Origin: Ceratopteris richardii
Lineage: Eukaryota; Streptophyta; Polypodiopsida; Polypodiales; Pteridaceae
Reading direction: 5' to 3'
Length of the DNA stretch: 64,000 bases
Assembly: GCA_020310875.1 (NCBI GenBank)
Contig: CM035414.1
Span: 193,853,153 to 193,917,152 of the forward strand
Under the pieces are notes generated by a model. That model was given only the letters and a program-made list of their open reading frames with translations. It made no database searches and had not been told where the DNA came from. The translations under genes were made by a program, and so were the position numbers. Each line of letters begins with the position of its first letter. The stretch's first letter is position 1. This document shows positions 1 to 11,343 of this stretch, piece after piece.

Positions 1-855
1 CCTTTTAGATTAAGAGGTGATTAGTGATGGACCAATGAGAAGAGGGTGGTGGCCACAGTCTACTCCTAGACTAGGCATAGGCTTCCCTTGTTTCTTTGTG
101 TTCAAAGGTGGTACCAATGACTAAAAACCATGAGTTCTTCTATAAAAGTGGTTTGATAGGCCTATAAAAAAGTCGGCATGCAATTCTATCTGTTGGATAT
201 AGCAAGGATCTAATGGTGTATCTTGAAATAAAAAAAAAAGGTGCCTTTATGTCTCTCCCGTCAGATGGACCCAAGAAAGAATGGTCTGGATTGATTTCGT
301 TGAAGTTTGGGCGAGTTTCAATCGCATCCGTTCGATCATTGCTTGATCTAATGGGTGTGAAGCCTTACTTTTAAGAGAATCCCACGAATGATTCTAAGCC
401 ATCAGATGACTGAACGATCGGACGGAGCATACTGAATTGCGCCACGGAACTGCGTGAGAGTTTTTGTCTTCTTTTGCCAGTCTAAAGCCTCCCTTAGCTC
501 ATTTAATGATTGCTATTTTGTCTTCTTTTGACAGACACTGAGTCACAATCATCGCCGTCCGTGAGCATACCATCCAATGGACAATATTGCATCCGACTAC
601 CCATTTTCTAGAAAGTTTTTTGTCGTCTTGTGACAGGCAACCGAAGACAATTGTGGCCGTCGATGTGATCATATCCAAGGGCAAAAAATGCCCACGAGCC
701 CATTTAGACTGAGCACAAAGTTGAGAAAAAGTATTTTATTCTCAAAACCACTAGTGGTATTTTTTCTAGCCTTTAACCCTCTTTTTGCTAATCTTAATCC
801 CTAAAAATTAGGGATCCTTACAAGGCCCATGCAGGGTTCATTTTTTCCCCTAATG
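1..855. other. Non-coding flank left of G1
   Basis: I see no coding region here. Three similar pyrimidine-rich stretches of the form TTTTGTC(T/G)TCTT(T/G)TG occur near 463, 516 and 619, each ending in a CCAG/ACAG-like trinucleotide that resembles a splice acceptor. The stretch ends where gypsy reverse transcriptase homology begins abruptly at about 856, so it is probably the older sequence joined to the truncated element. No LTR or target duplication is visible at that junction. Confidence 0.5.
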
Positions 856-3800
856 TTTCGGGCTACAATCAAGTAGCCATAGCACCAGAAGATCAGCATA
901 AGACAGCTTTTGCCACGGAGTGGGGTATATTTGCCTTTCGTGTAATGCCATTTGGGCTTACCAATGCTCCTACAACCTTCCAGAGACTAATGTGCCATGT
1001 ATTTAAGGAGTTCCTGAGGAAGAATTTAGAAGTCTATGTTGATGATCTTTGTGCTCATTCCAACATTAGACAAACCCATATTCCTGAACTGAGACAAATC
1101 TTTGACAAATGTAGAGAATATCAAGTCTGCCTAAACCCAGAAAAGTGCATCTTTATGGTCAGGCAAGGCAAGATTCTAGGACACATAGTGTCAAAGAATG
1201 GCATATCCACTGATGAAGAGAAAGTAAGAGCCATAGCCGAGTTACCTAGGCCAAAGAACGTCAAGGAAGTACAGGCTTTCATGGGGCATTGTGGTTACTA
1301 CCGCCGGTTCATTCACATGTATGCTGTCATTGCAAAGCCCATGTATGGACTTCTGACTAACTTTGAGTGGACTGATGAATGTGAGAATTCCTTCAATGAG
1401 CTTAAACGGCGATTATGCTCCGCACCAATCTTAACTACACCAGATTGGAATAAGCCCTTCCATGTGCATGTGGATGCGTCCAATTATGCCATTGGATGTG
1501 TGCTTGCACAACCTACTGGTGAAGGTAATATGGATCTGCCAATTGCCTATGCGAGTAGACAGCTGAATGCAGCTGAACGAAACTATACCACTACCGAACG
1601 AGAGGGGTTGGGCATGGTGTATGCGGTTAAAAAGTTTAGACATTATTTGCTTGCAAATAAGTTTAAATTTTTTACTGATCATCAAGCTCTACGATACTTG
1701 GTAAACAAGCCATGCAACACAGGTAGATTGGTGAGATGGTTCCTCTTACTAATGGAATATGACTTTGAGGTAGTGGTGAGAAAAGGCAAGACTCATTTGA
1801 GAGCAGATCATCTCTCTAGGCTCACATCCGGAGAAGCCCCACAAGGAGTATCAGATGATCTTCGTGATGCTTACTTGTTTAATTTGGAAGTAATACCTCA
1901 GTGGGCTAAGCCATTAGTGCCAGTATTGACATACGGGCCTAACCACCCAGTAATAAACACTCAAGGTAGAGAGGTAGTAAAAGCCCAGAAGTACCATATC
2001 ATGGCAGGAAGCATGTACAAACAGACAGATCAAGGGATCTTGGCTTGTTGTGTAGAAGAGGACGAGTACACTAAATGGTTGCATTTAGCACATGTAGGTG
2101 CGTTAGAGCAACACTACTCAAAGCAACGAACCTTACAGACACTAAGGAGACTCGGAGTGCATTGGCCGACTATGGAGGCTGATGTCCAAAAGTTGTGCAA
2201 GGAATGCCCAATCTGCTGCACTAAACCACCTGTGGAACATGCCACTCTTTATCAAATGTCCATAGTGCCAGATTGGAGTGAACCTCTAGTATCCTTCTTA
2301 AGGACGAGAACATTCCCTCCAGACATGACTCTGGCTAGGCAAAGGAGTTTAGAACAAGAAGCCCAGGATTATTCACTCATTGGTGACAATCTATACAAGC
2401 GTGGTAAAGATGGTTACCTGAGACTATGTGTCCATGAGAGTGAATATCTCAAAATCTTGGATACTACTCACCAAGGTGTAGCAGGGGGACACTTTGGACC
2501 AGATCGGGTGATCAAGGCAATACTATTTGCAGGCTTTTGGTGGCCAACCCTTCACATGGATGCACATACCTATGTGAAACGGTGTGATGTTTGTCAGAGA
2601 ACTCAGTATCCTATACGCAAAGATGAGATGCCACTGAAACCTATGATGGGTGGACGTGCATTCTCTAAGTGGGGAATAGACTTTGTAGGCCCTATTAATC
2701 CCCCAGCCAAGGGTTCACATGCTGAATATATCATTGTGGCCACGGATTATCTCACCAAGTGGGTAGAGGTAAAAGCTACGACAAAGAACGATGCTCAGAC
2801 TACTGCTAAGTTCTTATTTGAGAATGTATTCACTAGATACGGGCTACCCATAGAGCTAGTTAGCGATAGAGGCACTCACTTCTTGAATGAAGTTATTGAA
2901 AATCTGCTCCAAGAATTTTTGGTAGTACATAAGAAGTCTGCCCCCTATCACCCTCAAGCTAATGGCCAGGCTGAGAGCACCAATAAGATCTTATGCAATG
3001 TACTGACGAAATTAGTGAACAATAAACGCTCTGATTGGGACAAACAGCTACACCATGCTGTTTGGGCATATCGGGTTGCCTATAAAACGGTACTCCAAGC
3101 CACCCCCTTTCAGATGGTATTTGGCCAAAATGCTGTGCTACCCCTGGACTTTTTGATACCTACATTGAAGGTAGCACAAGAGCATGATTGGACAGACCAT
3201 GAACTCTCCTCTCGAATCTTTGATCTTGAACGTCTAGGCGAAACACGATTGAGAGCTGCAGCAGGAATCTATGCAGCGAAGAAGAGGCAAAAGGCATATT
3301 TTGATACACATGTGAAGGATAAAGGCTTGAAAGCAGGCGACCTAGTCCTAGTCTACACATTGAAGCAGCATGCACGGAAATTAGAGAAAAGAGGTTACGG
3401 GCCAATGATTATCAATAGAATCTCCACAAGTGGCACAGTTCAACTAGCCACTTTAGAGGGTGATATTCTACCAAGTTACATAAGTGGATGCAGAGTCAAG
3501 TTATATCAGGAACCCCTCACTGAAGAGATGCTAAATTGACTCAACACGGCCAAGAAACGTAAAGAAGAAGAGAAACGAATTAGAGAAGAAGCACAGGCAG
3601 AAGCCTTAGAACGCATCCGACGAATGAAATTGAGGAGACAAGGCAGAGACCCGCCTATGCTTGACACTCAAGAATCTGTAGGCTATCCTATGGCCATGTG
3701 CGAGACTTCAAGTGGGCATTCCCATAGAATAATCGACCGACGGCCTTTTGTAACCCTAGGAGTAGGACAAGGAAAGGGTGCAAAGATTGTAAGAGCTTTG

Positions 3801-4877
3801 ATTGACTCAGGTGCATCCACTAGTGCTGTCAAATTGTCTTACTGTCAAGAATTGAGATTAACTGTCAATCCTATAGAAGCATATCTCATAGGATTGGGAG
3901 GTGTGGAAACACCTTGCATGGGCGAGGTGGATCTTCCCATCTCCATTCAAGACGAAGTAATGATAGTCAAAGTATTAGTGTGTCAAGATGAGGACCTCAC
4001 TGAGCCTCTTGTCTTGGGTCAGGACTGGATCTATGATCATGCAGGCAGCCTCAACCTAAGAAGTGGACTTCTTCAGGTATGGGTAGATCATAGCCGAATT
4101 ACAGTTGAATTGAAAAATGAGGCACTCAAGGAACTAGGCAAGACACAAACTCTTGGTCCTTCCAGGGGTGCACATGAAGTTGACAATGCTATTTTTGTCC
4201 AAAACTGTATGATGCAGAAAGAGGCTTGTCCCAACAACGGAGCCAGGGAAAGGACGGAACTCCCTTCTTTTCCAAAGACCAGAAGGTTGCAACAACCAAC
4301 GGTAGATCAAATACAGAAGAAGCAGAACACTACCGATACTGGATGCCAAAAAAAGGAGCAAAGCAGATTGTTTCAGCCATGGAAGCAAGTATGGAGGCGA
4401 AAAGGAGAATACCTTGTGCAGACCAGGCCGACCCCACGGCCAGAACCTCTTATTGGTAGCCAACAACACGACACTAATAAGAAGTCCTTCATTAATTCTT
4501 CTGCAAAAGTGAAGTCTATTTGGGTACCCAAGAAGTCAATGAAGGCCAACCCACAATCACGACAAATTTGGGTGCCTAAGGCTTGCTTGCGGGCTCAAAT
4601 AGCTACACCAAAGCCGCAACTGGTACAACATGGTTCACTCACTCGAACATCTGAGGCCTAGTCTTACACATCAAGCACGGACACATATTCTTCCATGAGC
4701 ACTAGTAGAATCACTTGTAAATGGGTCCCTAAAAAGCCTCATCTTCAAGTAGATACCCCTAGCAAACTCTTCAGAGTCTCCACAAAATCAAGATCAAAGC
4801 CCATCCACTGCATTTGGCAACCTAAAACTTGTAATAAACCCCCGGACCCCAATTGTAAATCCATGCCCACCTACTAA
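856..4877 (+). pseudogene. pol: G1 pol: RT (partial), RNase H, duplicated zinc module, integrase, second protease-like domain
   Basis: One frame runs from the truncation to TAA at 4875-4877, broken by TGA at 3537-3539 and TAG at 4659-4661. RT starts at the S-G-Y-N-Q-V region and carries the catalytic Y-V-D-D near 1033-1044. RNase H follows (H-V-D-A-S-N-Y, about 1460-1830). Two zinc modules with identical spacing, H-x6-H-x30-C-x2-C, lie near 2087-2220 and 2468-2600. The integrase core has D-F-V-G-P, S-D-R-G and A-E-S-T-N (about 2680-2980), followed by a G-P-x-I type C-terminal region. Beyond the first stop come a charged coiled-coil linker, a retropepsin-like domain with A-L-I-D-S-G-A near 3796 and L-V-L-G-Q-D-W near 4009, and repeated W-V-P-K / W-Q-P-K motifs at about 4510-4830. 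Function was copying and integration of the element; it is now defective. Confidence 0.9.
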
Positions 4878-5050
4878 CTACGTCACTCTCACACTACATC
4901 ATTCCACTTAGTTCGTAGGTCCAACCAATTCCTAACTACACACACAAGCACCGAGCACTTATTAACCTACTAATCTCTCCCAAACCTCATGATAATGTTG
5001 TAATGGGGACAAAAACGGTTCTAACTTGTCCTTTACAATGTTAACACATG

Positions 5051-5067
5051 TTTCTATATTCTCACAG
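5051..5067 (+). other. Candidate 3' splice site before ORF3 (G1)
   Basis: A pyrimidine-rich TTTCTATATTCTCACAG ends 21 bases before the ORF3 ATG at 5089. G2 has a similar acceptor-like TATATAAACACAG directly before its ORF3 ATG at 61193. This suggests that ORF3 is made from a spliced subgenomic RNA, as has been reported for downstream ORFs of some plant gypsy elements. The donor has not been identified. Confidence 0.45.
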
Positions 5068-5088
5068 AATCAGGAGGCAAGAAGTAAC

Positions 5089-8000
5089 ATGGCAGAAGCG
5101 ACAGGTCCGAGCTCACAAGTAGGAATACTTACTGCAGGAATCGATGTGGATAGTCTACCTGTGGATGTGCCACCAACTGAACGACCTGTGGAGCTGCAAC
5201 ACCTTCAGCAGATCCCGATACCGGATCCACCCACAGGGATCACAGAAAGAGTCCATGCCAATTCCCATTGGTTCAATGGCATGCCAGGTCCATTAGGAGA
5301 GGCCAAGTATATATGGGAGTCTAAGTGCGAGTATGACAGATCATGGGTTCGATTCCAATTTTTCTCCAAGGAGTTTGAGACTCTACAGAACATCGAGGAT
5401 CTCCAGACCATATGGCAACGTGCAGGGCTAGCAGAATACTTTGAAGCACCACTACCTAAACCGGATCTCCTCCGATGCTATTATTTGGTCTCCACATTAC
5501 AAGCTAATGAAGAAAAGGACAAACCAGGATCATTTGTTCTTCCTTCCTTGCTGGGCAACAACGAGTTAAAGAGGTTTGAACTTACTATGGAGTTGGTGAG
5601 CGTTGCTTTGAATATGCACGGCACACATGTACCTTCTGAGAAGGATGCTCTCATTCCTACTAACATGAAGGATAGGAAACTACTGAAGCTTAAAGACATG
5701 GCAGCACTCACACCAAACGTGTCCATCCCTCTCTGTATGTGCATGCAACATTTTGCTTTCCCCAGCCAAGACCGCTTCACACAACCACACAAAAGAATCT
5801 GGTTCGCTCTCTACTTAGCGGAGGCAGGTGCGTTACCAATTAAGCTGCCGGTATGGATTATAGATCAATTGTATGAAGCAAATAAAAGGTCTTCTAGGAA
5901 ATTAGTGGTGAATGGTTGCTGTGCAATCACACACATTATTTACCGGTGTCTAGCATACGATGTTCCCATTGAACGTGCCTTAACTTGGGCACAATTACAA
6001 ATGTTTAAGAAGCTCAAGACGTCCACACATCAATCCAAGTGCATGAGGGGTGCGATCCCTTGTGTCCAGACAAGGGAAGTTCTGACTACTCCTGAAGTAT
6101 CACCACGAGGGGAGACCACTGTACCTCCCTTTACCATTAGGATACCCAGGTCTGGATCTGAAACTACCACACAAGCTACCCCTTCAGCTCCTCCTGCTCC
6201 ATTTGAATTTGAATTTGCTACAATTGGAGATGCTGAAGGAATGGATCCCCAGGACTTCGAAGCATTCTTACAAAGTACACAACTCTCTGATGTTGAGTTT
6301 TATTCAGATGCAGAAGAACAAGGCACATCTTCACAAAGAAGAAGAAAATCTACAGACGGCCGCCATGTACATTGGAGTGACGCTCAGCAAGGTCAACAAC
6401 AAGGACACCTAGAAGAAGAAGGAGCATATGAAGAGGAGACCACTGAAGCCCCAACCTATACAGCAGAACTCCGAAGGCTGTATCAAATTATGGAATGAGT
6501 GCGATCACAACAACTGCTCACCGAACAGAGCAGTAGAGTACTCATGACTCAGCTGTTGGAAGAAGCAAGAGTTGACTCAGAATATAGTGAAGGTCTCTTA
6601 TTGATGGCAGAAACATATGGGGTAGTAGAAGCAGTGCGGACCGCCATTAGGAGGTCTCCAGTTCAATATGATCCACGAAGATTCCAGACACGACCACGCT
6701 CAGGTAAGAATATCCAGATCCCCATTACAACGGCAGAAGGGCCAATTATTACATCCAAACCCATCAGGACAACCTCCCAAGCAACAGAAACTGCTAGCCA
6801 AGAGCACCCAGTCACCCATGAGGAATCCACCGAGCCACTACCACCCACACCCCCACCATCGCCTCCTAGAGCAGAAACCGTGGAAATCACCTCGACCACT
6901 CAACCCACCGAACCAACCTTCATCTTCCGTACTCCCATCTCTAGTTCAACCCTATTCTCCACCTCTGATAACCCAATCTATGAAGCAACCCCCATCACTA
7001 CACAATCCACCGAATCGCTCATAGAGCCTGCCCTAGGACAACCATCCCCCATGCCCTCAGCCATAGGTCATCCTGACCCTAGATCCATATTCATGGGTTT
7101 CCCTGCTACCACGCAACCCTTCATGCCCTCCTCAACTCTACAACCTCAACCCTCGACCTCCATCTCTCCACTTCTCCAATCCCTCCATAACTTCCTTGCT
7201 AGAACTTTTCAACCCAGTTCTCAACCATTCCCTTTATTTTCAGCTCCCCACCCCACTTCTCATCTATTCACCACTTTCACACACACACCACCTACCATTC
7301 CAATGTATATGGTAGACCCCACACTCGCACCCACTCCTGAAAGTATGGACATTTCACCACCCACGGCACCTCCCCCTCCCCCCACGCTTCCACCTCCTCC
7401 CATTCCCCCTCCACCAATTTCACCCACACACACGTCTTCAATAGACACATCATTCACTCTTCCCCTTCCCCAATTCCCTTCCCATGCATCTTCCATTGTA
7501 AACACCACCCCCTCATCTATAGGAAATGCATTGGACACCATGCTAGCTTGTATATCAAACTTAAGGACAGATTACAATCAGCTCCAGCAACAGAATGAAC
7601 GCCTGCAAGAGCACTCGGAGACACTACAACACCGCCTTGCTGCACTAGAGGAGGAAAATGCTCGCCTCCACACACAATTCCAAACTCTCCAAGAGGCTCA
7701 TAGCATATTGGAGGTACAGTTACAGAACACAGATCAAGAAGCAATACAAGTGGTAGAAGGTCATCTATGGACACAGCTGGAACGCAATTCAAAGCTTCAG
7801 CGAAATATGGCCCTACTCAAGCGACATCTTGCTGCCGCTCATGAAGAGAATCGATGCCTGCACTTACAAAATCAGGAAAACCTAGAAGCAGCTATCGAAA
7901 GCACACCTGGGGCACCCATCAGCCCATCAAAGTTTCAAACAGTGACCCCCAACAATATCAAGATCATATTGGAAGACTATGCCATGCTGCTTGAAGCACA

Positions 8001-9207
8001 TGACCTGCTATCAGAGGAACTGGGTCAACTGAAGCAGAAACACCAAAAAGAAACAACAGCAGCCTCTCAAACCACCTCCTCCGCGGCTTCACTTCTCACA
8101 GACTGAAAGGCCTTAAAAGATCTCCAGAAACAGGTCACCGAATTGCAAGCACGTCTACTACAATATGAGAGACCACCTTCCCCTCCAGAGGCTCCCACCG
8201 ACGAAGAAGTAGTACAAATTCCTGTGGAACAGACATTTGAAGAAGAATACGACCCACAACCCTTCCCAGGAGGCCAACAAACGGAAGAAGCTGAGGACAC
8301 ATTCGAAGCACCACGGCCTCCATGGCTACGTCAAGTGGAGGAAATCGGGAGTTCTCACGAAGAGCGCATAGTAGTGCAAAATCAAGCCATGAGGGTCATA
8401 GAGAAAATTGTGCTACAATCTGCTTACTTCAAGAACCTGTCATCAAGACGCCTTATCCTCTCATATGAACTCCAATACAGGCCTTATTATATTATCCTGG
8501 CTGATTATAATGCAGAAATACAGAGAGTCACGGGTAAGATTCCTACCTTTGCTATCCAATTTCAACCCGAAGACCTTCCTCCAGAGGTGCAAAAAGGCAA
8601 AATTCGTCAACCCACCTGGCGGCAGAAACTTCTAGAGACATATCCAGAAATGCTACGCACATGGAACAACGCGCCTTTACATCTCCTATACAATCCATGC
8701 TACGGTCCAGTTCCACGTCGCAGGTCTTGGAAGGCATTCAATATCAAAGTGCAGAACAACGCGCAATGCAAGGAATGGCTAAACTACCTGTACATTGCGC
8801 CACCACAGGGACCACCGTCGGTAGCATACATGATGGGAACAATTCGACATTGGATGCCACGATTGAAGCCCATGCCAGATGTGGCAGCTCAAATGATGCT
8901 TAAGATTTTAGATATGATGCAGGTAGTCCTGAAAACCTTTAGAAATGTAGCCGCACCACAGGTACGTCTACCGGGGTTTACCAATGGAAATTATGATTTG
9001 GTGTATGACATGAGCACCACCCCCAGTATTCGTGTGGCTTACGCCTGGCATGCATGCATCAAATACCTCCCTGCATGTTACAAACAGACCTTCGAAGAAA
9101 TGTTCAGATCAGGTTTCTGGGAGTATCACTCGGAGATCTTCGCACCGAAGCCAACACACCTACTCCATCTCTTTACTTGTGAACAAGCAATGTACTCTGA
9201 GTACTAA
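5089..9207 (+). pseudogene. G1 ORF3, giant coiled-coil protein of unknown function
   Basis: Starting at ATG 5089, one frame of about 1,370 codons runs to TAA at 9205-9207, interrupted by TGA at 6496-6498 and TGA at 8104-8106. Both breaks are explainable by CGA-to-TGA. Order: globular N-terminal domain (about residues 1-330) containing F-A-F-P...P-H-K...I-D-Q-L-x-E-A...N-G...I-I-Y; an acidic region; a Pro/Thr/Ser-rich stretch (about 6760-7530); a heptad-rich coiled coil (about 7560-8160); and a C-terminal globular region. I see no transmembrane segment, so it does not look like a classical envelope protein. G3 carries a decayed homologue and G2 an ORF whose N-terminal domain aligns, so this gene belongs to the lineage. 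I do not know its function. Confidence 0.75.
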
Positions 9208-9370
9208 ACCACACCGCAACCAGAGGTCCCTGGCGCAATAAATTGGGATGCATTGGAAGCTGATCTAGCAAGAGGCTTAAGGATAGGAGAACACGAACTT
9301 GCCACCAATGTCATCCAATACTATATCGACCACCCGATAGAACAGAGGTCTGTCAGGGGCGACAGACGCT

Positions 9371-9383
9371 AGGAAGGGGGGCG
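9371..9383 (+). other. Polypurine tract of G1
   Basis: AGGAAGGGGGGCG lies directly before the TGTTGGC start of the 3' LTR. This is the expected site of plus-strand DNA priming during reverse transcription. G3 has an equivalent purine run at the matching place. Confidence 0.8.
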
Positions 9384-9994
9384 TGTTGGCATACAAGTCA
9401 GATGAAGAGGATACTAGCGCAACGAAGGAGTCATGCACAATACAGCAACAAGGCCCAATCATTTTTTCCATGGACCATTTACAACTCAAGTGATTTTAAT
9501 CACTACACAAACATTGTAAATTCCGTTTTTGGTAGAATAGACTCCATTTTGTGCAAGCCGAGGAGTCCTCAAGCTTGAGGAGTATTAGAACTAGCTACAT
9601 ATCAATTTTCATAATTTTTAGACTCTGTTTGAGCCCTCAAATAGGCTCTAGAACCTAATTTTTAACTAGGCCGGACACTAGGTCTGGACAAGACCAAAGC
9701 TAGTTAGAAAACTATAAAAAGAGCTAGAGAGCTCATTTTAGAGGTTAGATTGTTTGTGAATTGAGCTTATGTAAGAGACTTTTTGACTAATGCAAAGAAC
9801 TCCATTGTTCCTCTCCTTGTTCTTGCCTTGTGTGCGCGTGTGTGTGTATGTGTGTGCATGCTTGTGTGCTTCTCACTCACACACTTGTGCCTTCACTTGC
9901 TCATAGTCTTCATACTAGTCCTCACGTCTCCACGGATTGACAATTATGAGGTGAATCTTCTCACGTTGGTACTCACCATTGTGCTAGAGTGACA
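9384..9994 (+). repeat. 3' LTR of G1 (LTR A)
   Basis: A 611-bp LTR begins TGTTGGC after the polypurine tract and ends GTGACA, the point where similarity to the G3 LTR stops. U3 contains two palindromes, AGTGATTTTAATCACT (9489-9504) and TCCTCAAGCTTGAGGA (9566-9581). A TATA box, TATAAAA, lies at 9713-9719, and a GT-rich tract lies near 9834-9870. About 350 bp, from the first palindrome to the GT tract, are clearly homologous to the 5' LTR of copia C1; the first ~110 bp are not. Confidence 0.8.
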
Positions 9995-10489
9995 CCTTGG
10001 CTGTTATCCCAATTTTCCCAAGTACAACCTCGTTGCAAAGTTCTTTCATGTTAGTCACTTGTTCTTTTTACTTCCCTCTTGTGTTGAAGGTCTTATCCAA
10101 TACAACATTGTTAAGATTACTTGAGTTTTATCGCACTTGGAGTTTTATTGCTCAATTTATGTCATTTTACTTTAGACCTTGTTGCAAAGATATCCTATTT
10201 ATGCTTGCACTTGAGTAATTAGGATTCTTGTACTTGTATCATGCCTAATATAGCCCTAATTAATCAATACCACTAACTGTACTTAGCCTAAGCTAGGAAT
10301 TGACTAAGGGAGTTGAGAATTCTCCAACCTCAAGTTGCTTATCCCTTGGATCACACTTGAGTGCTCAAGGCACTCATTCTCAAGCTTGTAACCCACTCTT
10401 GCCTTGGACACCCTTCGATGCTCTCAATGGACTTGTAAAATTCCCACAACTAGATCACACTTTAACTTTAATTGACATACAATTGTGAT
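9995..10489. other. Spacer between two convergent gypsy 3' LTRs
   Basis: About 495 bp of AT-rich sequence lie between the ends of LTR A and LTR C. I see no gene, tRNA or recognisable repeat in it. It is the loop of a long inverted repeat formed by the 3' parts of G1 and G3. Confidence 0.5.
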
Positions 10490-11149
10490 TGTCACTCTAG
10501 TACAATGGTGAGTACCAACATGAGGAGTTCCACCTTGTAATTTTCAATCAATGGAGACGGTAGAACGATATGAAAACCGAGAGTGAGTGAAGTGTGCGAA
10601 GGTGATGGCGAGAAACACAAATGCATACACACACATACACACACACACGAGGAAAGTGGCAATGGAGATCAATGGAAGGCAAGAAGGGAACTCATACTCA
10701 TATTCATCACAAACTAATTACAATAGCTTTACTAACGCAAAAGTTAATAGTTCAAAAAGTTCTCAAAATGAGATCTCTAGCTCTATTTATAGTTTTTGCC
10801 TAGTTTTGACTGGTTTCACATCTAGTGATCGGCATAGTTAAAAAATAGGTTCTACATCTAATTTGAGGTACCAATGGCTTCCAAAAATTATGAAAATTGG
10901 TATGAGCTACCTACTTAGACTCCTCAAGCTCGAGGACTCCTCGACTTGCACAAAATGGAGTCCTACATGTGGTAATTAGATGTATATTACATTGTTTTAG
11001 TGATAAAAATCACTTTTTGGGTTATGAAATGATTGTTTTTAATAAGAAGGTAGGCACCAATGCTTGAATACCACTTATTAGCTCCCTGGCCCTATGTGCT
11101 TCCTCTACATCTATGACGGGATCTTGTACTTGGTCATGTGCCGTGAACA
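10490..11149 (-). repeat. 3' LTR of G3 (LTR C)
   Basis: Read on the minus strand, this 660-bp LTR begins TGTTCACGG after a purine run and ends GAGTGACA, like LTR A. It has the same two palindromes in diverged form (about 10999-11014 and 10921-10936), a TATAAAT box at 10785-10791, and a GT-rich tract. It is the inverted counterpart of LTR A and confirms the LTR ends. Confidence 0.75.
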
Positions 11150-11165
11150 CTCCCCTCCTCCTCAT
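11150..11165 (-). other. Polypurine tract of G3
   Basis: On the minus strand GAGGAGGAGGGGAG precedes the TGTTCACGG start of LTR C. The preceding ~30 bases also match those before the G1 tract (TCTRTCAGGG...GACAGA), which supports the element boundary. Confidence 0.7.
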
Positions 11166-11343
11166 TTCTGTCATCCCTGATAGAACTTGATCGTGTGTGG
11201 GTAATGTAGTTATTGAGGAGGTATGTCACAAGGGTGTGTTCTGTTATTCAAATGCCCATAATAAGATCTTTTTCGAACTTCTCCCAATCAATGAGTTGGG
11301 GTTCATCCGGAGGTGGCATCTGATAATGTACAGAGTACATCAC

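Larger units (their letters stand above)
856..9994 (+). mobile_element. Gypsy element G1, 5'-truncated
   Basis: Ty3/gypsy LTR retrotransposon missing its 5' LTR, gag, protease and the first part of reverse transcriptase. The order is partial RT, RNase H, two zinc modules, integrase core, a second protease-like domain, a W-x-P-K tail, ORF3, polypurine tract and 3' LTR. All of pol lies in one frame, and all of ORF3 in another single frame, interrupted only by stop codons. It is a close relative of G3 (inverted, 10490-19555) and a more distant relative of G2 (48871 to the end). It cannot be autonomous. Confidence 0.9.

Noticed and set aside
5089..9207. ORF3 as a retroviral envelope gene
   Set aside because: No signal peptide, transmembrane segment or furin-like site is visible. 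The protein is coiled-coil and Pro-rich.
9783..10218. Two 70-codon plus-strand frames in and after LTR A
   Set aside because: They lie in the R/U5 part of the LTR and the spacer, have low-complexity composition and no homology to element proteins.
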